Shown piece by piece: positions 44,726 through 57,975 of a DNA stretch of 64,000 nt. The stretch is taken from positions 2,203,616-2,267,615 of the forward strand of contig CM022666.1 in NCBI GenBank assembly GCA_012295275.1, written 5' to 3'. The notes under the pieces were generated by a model. That model made no database searches, was not told the DNA's origin, and was given only the letters and a program-made list of their open reading frames with translations. Positions within the stretch are counted from its first letter, which is position 1; the number at the start of each line of letters is the position of its first letter. The translations under genes and the position numbers were made by a program. Source of the stretch: Chrysomallon squamiferum (Eukaryota; Mollusca; Gastropoda; Neomphalida; Peltospiridae).

Positions 44726-46035
44726 CACAATAATAATAATAATAATATAAACAACAACAAAATTAATAATAATAATAATAATAATATAATAAATAACAAC
44801 AACAGTAATAACCTTTAGATCTCGGCTGTACTTGTTGAGTTTCTTGAAGATTGTAATGGACTGCACCTCCATGTCAGACGTCTGCAGCTCTGTGAACTTG
44901 CCCTGTTTCCACTCCTCCCACAGTCTCTCCCACTCCCTGGCCAGGTCCCACACACTCTCCAGCTGCTCCAGTTCCTGCAGACAGAGAAACACAGATAAAT
45001 AAGTAAATAAGTAAATAAATAAATAAATAAATAAATAAGTAAATAAATAAGTAAATAAGTAAATAAATAAGTAAATAAATAAATAAATAAATAAATTAAA
45101 TAAATAAATAGAGAAATAAGTAAATAAACAGATAAATAAATAAATGTGTGTGTGTGAGTGTGTATATATAAATAAGTAAAATAAAGTAAAATAAAATAAA
45201 TAAATGAATAAAATATATAAATATAATTATAAACAAATTCAATAAACAAATAAATAATTAAATGAATAAATAAGAATATAAATAAAATAAATAAACATCA
45301 CAAACAAGAAAATAAGTAAGTAGATAAATAAGTATGTAGGTATGTAAGTGGTTAAGGAACTAAGTAAGTAAGTAGTTAAATAAATAAGTGGGTAGGTAAG
45401 TAAATATACATATTAAGTAGGTTAATAAATAAGTGAGTAAATAAGAAAATAAAAAAATAAATATGAAAATAAGATATTTCAAACCATTGATAAAATCATA
45501 AATGAAACACACCTACACTTACACCACACACACACACACACAAACACACTTTTAGTATACAAACACATAAACATAAATATTTACACATTCTGTTCATCTA
45601 CTCAAAATCGGGACTCACTTTTTCCAGACTCATCACTTCCTTTGACGGCTGGTGGTCTATTTTGAAAATGGACAGGCCTTTTCGTATCGTCTGCTCTTGC
45701 TCCTTCAGAGCGTTCACTGACTGGCGGATCAAGTTGATGGTTTCCAGGGCATCTTTCGTCTGAATTGTGCTGGAGAACGGACCTTTGGTTGAGAACTCCT
45801 CCAGCAGGCTGGACACCTGTTTCTTCAGATCTTCAGACTGTGCCAGCAGACTGGTCTTGAATCTTTCCTGCAGAAGTAATTTCAATTATCTTGTACTGGT
45901 TTAATATTTTATATATGCATATTGTTTGTTTTTACCTTATTTTATAAAAGAGTAATTTCTAATTCTGTCTGTCTGTGTCCCTGTCTATCTATCTATCTAT
46001 CTATCTGTCTCTCTGTCTTTCTGTCTCTCTGTCTT

Positions 46036-46071
<36 letters not shown>

Positions 46072-49000
46072 TATAATTAAACATTGTTATTTTAAAACAA
46101 GGTAATATAAACCCAAAAAGGCCTTCTTCAAGAGAATACATTATATGTCTTACAGTAAAATTTAATAAAATCAAATGAGACACATTCATCAATAAATTGC
46201 TGAAAGTTGTTGCCAAACTCTGGGTAGTGCCAAACATTGATGCAATATTCATGTTGTCAGTAAAAAATGGATGTGAAAATTTAAACTGCCAAAGAGTATC
46301 AGGTTAATTGTAAAAATGCAAATTTGCAAATATTACAACTTATGTATCTCATGGAAGCTGATAAAAAGGAATTTTTTATTATTTTAAGACATGGGTAAAA
46401 AACAACTGAGTCCATGAAAGATATAGTAAATTTGTTTTTTCTTACCTTGTGTTTCTTCAACATAACATCAGCATCTATCAGAGTCTGCTGGAATTTCACC
46501 CATTCGTTTGGCAGTTCGTTGTTCATTTCCAAAACCTGAGAACAAAATAACAAATAAATAAATAAATGCAAAAATCAGTTTTCAAACAAAATGTCTTAAA
46601 AAGCAAGCGCAATGAATGGCAAATATCTTCTCTGAACAAAATAACAAATGGTAAAATCAATTTATAAAGGCATAACCTATTTCTCCTGAGTTCTGAATTA
46701 TTCATTAAGAGATATAAGATTTAACTTCTAAGTCCAGACCATCCATCCATCCATCAAACAAGACACACAAACACCCATCCACCCACACTTACAAATACAC
46801 ATCCATCCATCAAACCAGACACACAAACACCCATTCAGCCACCCTTACAAACACAAACACATCAATCCATCCATCCATCTATCCATTCAAAAACTAGATG
46901 TTCTTACTTCTTGTTCAATGGGCACTTCATACTTCTCCAGAATGCTAAACTGCTCATTAAGAGGCAAAAACTTGGCCTCAATCTCTCTCTGGTTTGTGTG
47001 CAGCTGCTCCCATAGTTTCAGGCTTTCTCCCAGATCATCTAAATTCTGGGGAGGTTGACTCACCCTTGTTAGTGAAAAGAAGAAGAAGAAGAAGAAGAAG
47101 AATATAGAGTCTAAAGTAAACTGAATATGGCTTGTACGTCATTCTCTTTTTCAAAAAAATTCTTAAAACAGATTGTTTATTTCTTTCATAATTGTTTGCT
47201 GCCACGAAGATGAATATTTTAATCAAGATCCAGTAAGTTTGATTATAAAATTTATTTTAAAAAAAACCCACTGATAGACAAAAAATAAAATAAAATAAAA
47301 TAAATAAATAAATTAAATTAAATTAAAAAAATAATAATAATAATAATAATTAATAATAATAATAATAATAAAATTACATAAATAAATAAATAAACAATAA
47401 AAATAAACTGATAAATAAATAATAACAAAAATAATAATAATAAAATATCAACCATGTCTGTAAAATCTTTATGCCTAAAGACATTTTCATTATCAAAAAC
47501 AAAAAATACAACATCCGCATTTTCGTGATTTCTGCAAAAAAATCACTTAATACAATAATCTCATTTTTCACTTCTTAACAAAAACGAACGAAAAAGCAAA
47601 ACTCAAGACTTCTTACTTCTCTCCATTTTCTTTGAGGAAAGAATAAAGCTCTTTCAGTTTGGCTGATGCAATTTCTCTCAACAACGTGGTGAATTTATTC
47701 TGCCACTCGTTACAGTGAGCGAGAATCGACTGTTTCAAAGGAGAGCAATCCAGCAGGACAAACTGGATGTTCAGAATTGTCTCTTGTGTCTGTACATTGT
47801 TGGCCACCTCGTCATATCTGTAAAATGTCAAAAAAAAATTTAAAAAATGTATTTGAAAAGATTGTGGATTATCTGAAGACCTGGGTGAAAGATGTAATTA
47901 TCTAAAATTGTCATTTAAATTGTTAATGTTTGAATAGCTGTATTTTCCTAAAAGTTTAAATTAATACTTTAAACATCACACATATTGAAGTAGAAACAAA
48001 TATTTTTGTCAGCATTATTTTTATAACTAACATCATCATCACCATCATCATCATTATTATTACAAGCATTATTTTTTACTATAATCATCATGAATATATG
48101 CACAGAAAAAGAAATAAAATTTCATCATCATCATAACCATCACTTCATCATCACAATCACCATTATCATTTCCATCACCATCATCATCTCAATCACTATC
48201 ATCATCATCCATCCATCCTATCACCCTCATCATCATCATGATCATCACCACAATCATCACATTCACTATCATGATCATTAACCCCACTTTCATCATCATC
48301 ATCATTACTGTTACTGTTTTACATGCTATAGAATAACAACAACTGAACCAAACCTGGCAATATCGGCGTCAAAGGAAGACACTTGAGGGTTGAGCTTCTT
48401 GTATCTGCGTATGAAAGCATCTTTCTGGATCTCCCAGATTTCTCTGTAGTTGTCCCAGATTGCCAGATATGACTGCAGGTTCTGAGCATTGGCTTTCATT
48501 CCTGCATCTATAACATTCTGGATCTTTGATATCTCTTCATCACGGGAGATAACTTCATGGATAGGCTGTAAAAAAGCCCCAAGAATTGTAACTTTTACAG
48601 AGCAAGCCAAAATGTGCAGTAAAAACAAACTGAATTAAATTGGAGAAATTATATTTAGTTTTAAAGTAGTAAAAAAAAAAAAAAAATGTCATTGTCTAAC
48701 AGGTCTATAATATTATAATTTCTCAGGCATGAAATTATCAAATAGTTATCACTTCCAGATTTGTTTAAATAACGAGAACATTCAAAAAAATATTTTGAAA
48801 ATGAGATAGACCAATGTCATTTTCGTTTCGTTTTTGATATTTATCTTAAAAAAAATATGTATCTTTAAATTCTCAATTTATTTATATAAAGAATAAAATA
48901 GAACAATTCTGGAGTATGAATATTATGGGATGATTAAAATTAATATTGATTAAGAATTTTAATTACAGATTTTTTAGTTTTTTTGGCAGATTTCAGCTCA

Positions 49001-50709
49001 ATTGGCAGTCGCTGGATTCCAGAAATGGATTCTGTTAATTTCTTCTTCATGCTGCTCATAATGCTGGCCAGTTTCTGCAGAGTGGGAGCAAACTCAACCT
49101 GTGGGAGGGGAAAATATTTAATGTAATATAATGTAATAATATATAATGTAATGTAATGTAAAAAATATAATACAATACTATACTTTATAATATAATATAA
49201 TATAACATAACATAACATAACATAATATATTAGTCAATAAATAAATAAAATACAATATTAATTTTAAAAAATAGTCAAACAAAGACAAAAAAATACAAAC
49301 AAAAACAAAATAAAAAAAATTAAAATAAATTAAAATAAAATAAAACAATTATTTAAGAAAATTAAAATTATGAACATCAATACTTTGAAAAAATTCTTTC
49401 ATAAAAAAAAAAAATTAAATAAATAAAATAATAATTTTTATATTTTATATTCAATATTAAACAGTGCTCACATAAACTTCATACAGTCAACCACATTTAG
49501 AACCTGATAAAAAATGTATTTCATTTAACATCAGCTCCTAAAATTACAAACAATCTTTTTATATATTTCTTTACACTTCATAATCCCTGAGACACCATTA
49601 TTAACAAACCCATTCTGTGACAGTAACATTTCTAAACTGATCCTTGAAGAGACCATAACAAAAAAAAAAATTAAAAATCAAAAAATTAAAAATTACCTTT
49701 TCCTTTTCTAGAATGACTCTGACCCTGAAAAGTGGGTTTGGCATCGACTTGCCGTCCCCGTTGATGGCTTTGGACAGCTCCTGCAGGGACCACTTGACGT
49801 TGAGACGGAATGCCTCCTCCACCATCCTGTCCATCTTCTCTGTGTACCGCTGCCACGACTGTTGTACCTGCATTTAAAATACATACATATATATAAATCA
49901 GTAACACACAGACACACACAGTGACAGACACACATACATTCACACAGACACACACACTAACACACTAACATCTTCTCTGTGTACCGCTGCCACGACTGTT
50001 GTACCTGCATTTAAAATACATATACATAGAGATAAGTAACACACAGACACACACAGTGACAGACACACAAACACACACACAAACACACTAACACACAAAC
50101 TAACACACTAACATCTTCTCTGTGTACCGCTGCCACGACTGTTGTACCTGCATTTAAAATACATACATATAGAGATAAGTAACACACATACACACACAGT
50201 GACAGAACACACACACATACATTCACACAGAAACACACACAAACTAACACACTAACATTTTCTCTGTGTACCGCTGCCACGACTGTTGTACCTGCATTTA
50301 AAATACATATATATAGAGATAAGTAACACACATACACACACAGTGACAGAACACACACACATACATTCACACAGACACACAAACTAACACACTAACATTT
50401 TCTCTGTGTACCGCTGCCACGACTGTTGTACCTGCATTTAAAATACATATATATAGAGATAAGTAACACACAGACACACACACACACAGACACACAAACT
50501 AACACACTAACATTTTCTCTGTGTACCGCTGCCACGACTGTTGTACCTGCATTTAAAATACATATATATATATAAATAACACACATACACACACAGTGAC
50601 AGACACACATACATTCACACAGACACAAACTAACACACTAACATTTTCTCTGTGTACCACTGCCACGACTGTTGTACCTGCATTTAAAATACATATATAT
50701 ATAAATCAG

Positions 50710-50740
<31 letters not shown>

Positions 50741-52952
50741 GACTCACACAGACACACAAACTAACACACTAACATTTTCTCTGTGTACCACTGCCACGAC
50801 TGTTGTACCTGCATTTAAAATATATATATATATAAATAAGTAACACACATACACACACACAAACACACACAGACTCACACAGACACACAAACTAACACAC
50901 TAACATTTTCTCTGTGTACCACTGCCACGACTGTTGTACCTGCATTTAAAAAATATATATATATATAAATAAACACAGACACACACACACACATACACAC
51001 ACACACATAGACACACTAACATTTTCTCTGTGTACCACTGCCACGACTGTTGTACCTGCATTTAAAATACACATACATAGAGATAAGTAACACACACACA
51101 CACACACACAGAAACAGAACACACAAACTAACACACTAACTAACACAACCAGGCTGCATTGCAAACACAGAGACATAAATCAGTAACACACAGACACACA
51201 CACACACTTACACAAATTTATTATTTTTAAAAGTGACACACAAACTAACTATTAAAAATCACTTGAACTTTTGTACCTGAATTTAAAATTTTATTTTACA
51301 CACACACACACACACACTAACACACACAAACACAGACATATATATTTTACTTATACATTTATTATTTTTAAAAGCAAATGTAAACTAAAAAATGATTTCA
51401 TTGAGCTTTTTCTAATTTTTTAAAAATTTTATTATCTAATTATGATACAGTCAAATATTGAATTTCCAAAATTTATATATGATTTTATTATCATGATTAT
51501 CTACATATAATTTATTTTATAAAAATAAAGGTTAATTAAATTTAAACAGTTACTTAAAATTATTTTACATTCACCCATACACAAACATGCACACAAAACT
51601 GACAAATACAAACCAAGACCAAAATAGTCTTTTCACATCCAGTTTCCTTCATATTAATTAAATCTTAAAACATTTTTACATAATCAATTTAAGCCTGAAA
51701 CAGAGCATATAAACCAGTTTTATTTTCACACTATCTCTAAAATTGAATTGTTATAAAGTTACTTGTCTAATGTGTCACTATTGTCGTATTATGTATTTAT
51801 AATGGTTTGAAAAGATATTTACCATATTTCATGTTATTACAAAGCTTTGTTACCTGATCCAGTCTGTCATTCTTGAAAACCTCATGAGTCTGTTTCATTA
51901 TCATGATAATCTCTCCATGAATTTCTTTCAGTTTCTCAGCAACATTCTCTCGAAGTCTTGCCTGCAGAAACAAACCAAAAAATCATAAATTAATTGTTTA
52001 GTTATTAAATTTAGAAAGGCTACAACACACAAACACTGGGAATGCTATCTTGAAACCACAATTTTACAAAAACAAAACCTTGACTTCATCACGAGGAACC
52101 AGTTCATAAACAAAACGAGGTACCTGATCTTCTTCGAATTCCAGGTTCTCGTAGATCTTTCTAGTGTCAATATGAACCAGCAGTGTTTCACTAATCTTTA
52201 CACAGTGTTTGGATATCTGCATATTGGCACTCTTGTAGTCATCCACAATGGCCTGGGTCTTGCTTGCATGCAGCCGACACTCAGCAATAAAATAGTCTGA
52301 AATGTTCTTGGATGCCCAGGTGAGTTTTGTCAAGCCTGGATGAATTTTTTTGTCAAGAAATTTGATTCTTTCAGTGAACAGGCCTCTCTCTTCTAACGAC
52401 AAGGCAGCAATAATTCTAAAAAAGAATGATTTTAAGTAAGTTATGTATTATTAATATTGTGTGTATAATTTTCTTTATGTGTGTGTGTGTGTGTGTGCGC
52501 ATCTAATCATACTACTAATATATACACATGTGTGTTTGTGTGTGTACTACTATGGTTATAATTATTATTGCAGTCTTTATTATTCATACACACAAACAAA
52601 TATATTACTGTTGCCATGGTTATTATTATTATAAAAATTTTTATTGTTTATTTTGTTATTTTATATTATTATTATTATTATTATTGCAATCATTATTATT
52701 AGTAGTAGTAGTAGTTGTAGTAGTAGTATTGTAGTCATTACTGTTTTTGCTATAATCATTCTTGTTCTTATTGTTGTTATTATTATTATTATTGTTATTA
52801 TTGTAATCATTATTATTATTATATCATTCTTATTATTATCATCATCATTACAACTACATTTTATTATTACAATCATTATTACTAGCAGTATTATTATTAT
52901 TATTGTTAGTCAATCAACATCATCATCATCATCATCATTATTACTTTTACAT

Positions 52953-53002
<50 letters not shown>

Positions 53003-53332
53003 ATTATTATTATTACAATTATTATTATTATTATTATCATTATTATTGTAATTACTGTACTTATTAATATTTTCACCTGTTGTAATCACGAACCACCAGA
53101 AGAACGTGCTCCCTCAGATTTCTCAAGTCTTCTTTCTTGGAGTACACATCAGCAGCGTAATGTGGAATCTCAAACACCAACCTCTCCCAGTAGTGTATCT
53201 CCTGAAACATCTTCAGCAGATTTCTGTGAACACAAACAAATAAACAGAGGTGTGTGTGTGTAGGTACATATGTGTGCTGGATGTTTAAGTAAATATGTAT
53301 ACATACATATACAGGTACGTATACAGACACAC

Positions 53333-53363
<31 letters not shown>

Positions 53364-56300
53364 TGCATACACACACACACAAACACACACACACACACAC
53401 ATGTGGACACACACACACACACACATATATATATAGGGTTTCTGTAAAGTTACTAAATAGTTCACAGAAAACACACATAAAACACATACACAAACAGTAA
53501 AATAGCTTATATTGTTACAACATTTCCTGAAATTGTTTTTTGTTTAACCATGACATTCTTTTTATTATATATAACATATGGTAACTTTATGTAAACACAC
53601 ACACACACCTACAGAATACACAGAATCAAATATTATTTTCAAAAAAATAAAGTGTTGTTAACAGAATATTTTTGTGAAAAACTGATAAAACAAATATTTT
53701 ACAAAAATAATATTTACCTGTTGAAATTAATATCCAACATTGGTGGTCTGGCAGTGCTTCTACACATGAGAGGGATTCCAGAAGTTTCTGTGATTCCTGT
53801 AAGATGGAAAACAAACATTTTTAGTGATAACTGTACCAAAATAATTTAAAAAAAAGCAATATCTAAATATTAGTGATAACTGTACCAAAAATAATTTTTA
53901 AAAAAGCCATATCTAAATATTAGAGATGTTATTAATGAAGCATAAAAAGAATTGAAGTATGAAAAACAGAATGCCATTTTAAAAAAAATAAAAATTTGGA
54001 CATTCATGTAAGACAAAAAAAAAAAATATATAAAAATAAAAAAAGAGAAACTTGTTGTAATTGTACCAAAAATAATATTAAAAAAGGAATATTTAAATAG
54101 AAATAGTAATAGAAAAATTAACTGGTTTAAAGTTAGACAAATAAATTCAAATTACTTATCCATTATCAACAGATGCACAAATAAAGTATATGAAGATTAA
54201 AGGAAATTTCTTTACCAACAACAACAACAATACTAGTAAGAAATACTAATAATAGTAGTAATAATAATAAATAATAATAGTAATAAAAATAAATAATAGT
54301 ATTAATAAATAATAATAAAAATATAAAGTAAATAATAATGAATAGTAATAATTAAAAATAAAAATAATAATAATAATAATAATACCAGTTTATAAATTAA
54401 TATTAAAGCAACAAAAGGTGAAAATTGCTATAAAATAAGTTTAAACCATCAAAGCATAAATGTGACTTAAAGAGGTCTTGACAGTTAATTCCTAACCAGA
54501 ATGCACAACATATCCAACATATAAAAAATCCTAGATTTTACACATCTGTTCTTCTGAAGAGCAATAAACAGTTCCTTAGCTTCCATATTTGAATTTTAAT
54601 AAAACAAAGGTTTGAGTGCAAAAATAAACCATTTTCATTAAAAAAACCAAATAAAAATAAATATATCTATCCATGTATTAAATCATGTTAAAAATCAAAC
54701 CAAAAAAACAAACTAATTTTAGCTATATATCTGATCTTATATCAGATGTCATAGAATCAGTGTTTGGGATGTAAGCACTAAAATAGAAAATCTAACATGC
54801 TGTGGAATCAGAGAACTAAAATGGATGCACCAAAATTTCTACAAGTATATAAAAAAATTTATTTTACATTTCCTACTGCAGTAAGGAAATAAATACAATT
54901 TAAATTGAAGAAAAAAAAGTGGATGCATTGCAATTATAAAAAAAATAATAATAATTTTAAAAAAGGTCCATCATAGGTCAAGGTTGTTTAACAAGGAAAT
55001 GTTTAACATTCAGATACTAAAGCAAAAGCTTGTGGATGGTATTTTCAAAATTTGTAAAAAGCCACATGGTTGGTATTTTCCAAATAGCACTGACTTACAT
55101 AATGCTGTTTGCAAGAGAGAAAATTGAACAAGAAAACAAATATTTAATATTAATTACCACTTCCCACAAAATATTTTCTAAACGTATTAAACTGTTCTGA
55201 CAAAGCATTTTCTAAAAGTATTATACTGTTCTGACAAAATAAATTTAGTACAAAATATTTTTTAAACAAAATATAAAAGATTTTCTAAAATTTAGTACTT
55301 AATTGTTTTTACAAAACATTTTTGTAAACAAATATTAAATTGTTTTGACTGTTCATTTTCTAAAACTGGATATTACATATAAAGAAAACTAAGAATAACA
55401 TGAATGAGAATTTGTATGACTTTAACAATTTTTAATTCTATACTATACAGCAACATGAATACATTTTTTATATTTTTCAAATAATTTAATATCAGTAATT
55501 TTTCCATTTATCTGATAAAAAAGATGAAAAAAAAGAACCTAAGAAAAATGCTGCTTATTATTTTTCTATTTTAGAGAATGAAATGAATATAAAAGATAAT
55601 GAAAAAATCCCATTATAAAGAGGTGTTGATGTAAAATACTCACCTTTTCAACAGTTTGGTTCCACTCATAGAAAGTTTTACGAATGTATTCATCCAAAGC
55701 TATACACAAATGTTGATACTGGATTCTCACTTCATCTCCCAATCCAATCATGGGCAAGAAATGGGCTCTATCTAATATCTGAAACAAATGAACATAAGGG
55801 GGGCTATATATGTGTGTGTGTGTGTGTTCATTATTTAAATTTGGTATATATATATATATATATGTATAGATATACAAAATAAAATAATGAATATATTTGA
55901 TTATTTAAATTTGGTATATATATATATATATATTTCTGGCTCAATCCAACTAGTTTTTGCAGACCACGTCACAGATTTTGTATCAGTTAAGCATGTACAT
56001 ATCCTAAAAACAACTACTGCATATTTCAACGTCGACATTCATGCTGCTAAACAGTTGACCATTACAGAAATCATATAACATATCATCGACATTCTATTAC
56101 ATCGCAGACCACTGTGTCACCCTACATCATTACAACTCTTCCACCCATTTTGTTACCCTGCTCCTGTACAACTGCATAGCTCTTACCATCATTCCCCATT
56201 CTATTCGCTTTTTCAGCATGCGTGCCCAGTGAGCTGCACCAGCATACTTGGGGTGGGCATTAGACAGAGGCACGCCCTTCTGGGAGAGTTCCTTCTTCAC

Positions 56301-57929
56301 AGCGTTCAGTTCTTCGTTGAACAGCTGAAACACTTCCACTGTTTTCTTGTCTATCGTACGGCGAATAGACTGAAAGTTTAAAAACAAATAATAATAATAA
56401 ATGATAAGAATGAAAAAAAAAAGCATTATAAATATCATAAAAATCATATAAAACAAACATAATAATCACATATAAAAAAAAAATAATAATAATAAAGTAA
56501 AAATTAATTCCAGAATGAATATTTTTTATTTTGTTCAATTAAAATATTATATAATAATAATAATAAAAATAAGAAAATATAAATAAATTAAAAAATAAAA
56601 AAAAAATAATAATAATAAATAATAAAAATTGATCATAATAATGGTTTTATAATAAAGTCTACTATGAAATATATAATCTTATAATCATATCTGTCATATA
56701 TCCATACATGACTATCCATATATATATATGGAAATACACAAACATAAAGAAAGTGAGAGACAAACTATAGAGAGACAACCAGAAAGACAGAGACACCGAC
56801 AGACATAAAAACAAAGAGATAACAACACATAGAAAGGAATGAAACAATGAGATTATGGCCATGAAAAATCGTGTAATTTTTTATCCTTTCTTTAAAAGTT
56901 CTTAAATACAGAACACAAGTTCAAAACAGTTTGTCAAAGAATTAGCTAAACTTGACTGTAATTTATTTTTATTATTACCAACCTCTCTCGACTGAAGATG
57001 CATGAAGATGTCCAAGAGTTCAACTCCTTGTTCCACCGTGGTGACCGTCTCAAACGCTGATGTGATGACGTTCTGCATCATCACCTCTAAGTCTTTGATC
57101 CCCGACCGGAACCTGAGTAATTGTAAGATTGTTATTATAGGAATAAATATTTGTTGTGAACAGACACACTCACACACACACACACACATGTACATGTGAA
57201 TACATTAATGCTAAACTGAAATTCATATAAAGTACTCCACACACACACACATGTACACATACATATATGAATAAATAAATGCCAAATGAAAATTCATATG
57301 AATATTATTTTCTTAATATTTTAGTATATATTAACATGGGTATCTTATTTAATACAGTATATGTTGTTTTTTATTTTGTTTTATTTTATTTTATTTATTT
57401 ATTTTTTGTGTTAATAATTAAAAGAAAGATTCATACAAATATTACATGACTATGAAAATTCATATTAATACTATAAAACAAACAAATTCTTTATTTTTAT
57501 ATTAGTATTTTTTTATTGAAAATCCAAAAATACCTCTTCATAATAACAATTATTTGGTGCTTTACAGTTACAAACAGAATGACACACTATTAATTTATCA
57601 CTCTAAAACTTGAAATTTAAATATTTTCACCTGTTATAATCATCGTGCCATGTGGTTGCCTTCACGTCAAGTATGGTTGACTTAACAGCTCTGAGAATGT
57701 TGAGATTCTTTTCAAACTGAGCCTCAATCTCGTACATTCCCCGTGTGATTTCGGGTCCCTTCTGTCCAGCAAAGTGTGGCATCTCTGTCTGGTCGCCTTC
57801 ATTTTTCCTGGCGAAGTGAATCTGAGCCTCACATACCTGGCAGTTTTAAAGTGGATTAAGTAACGAATTTGAATAAATGAAGTAATAAAAAAAAATTGGA
57901 AGTGATTGAAATAACATACAAAAAGTCAA

Positions 57930-57975
<46 letters not shown>

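Noticed and set aside
56130-56186. Longer exon 12 reading on to a stop after V-E-E-L
   Set aside because: A strong GTAAGA donor lies at the boundary, and the next exon continues the expected family sequence, so the extension is intronic.
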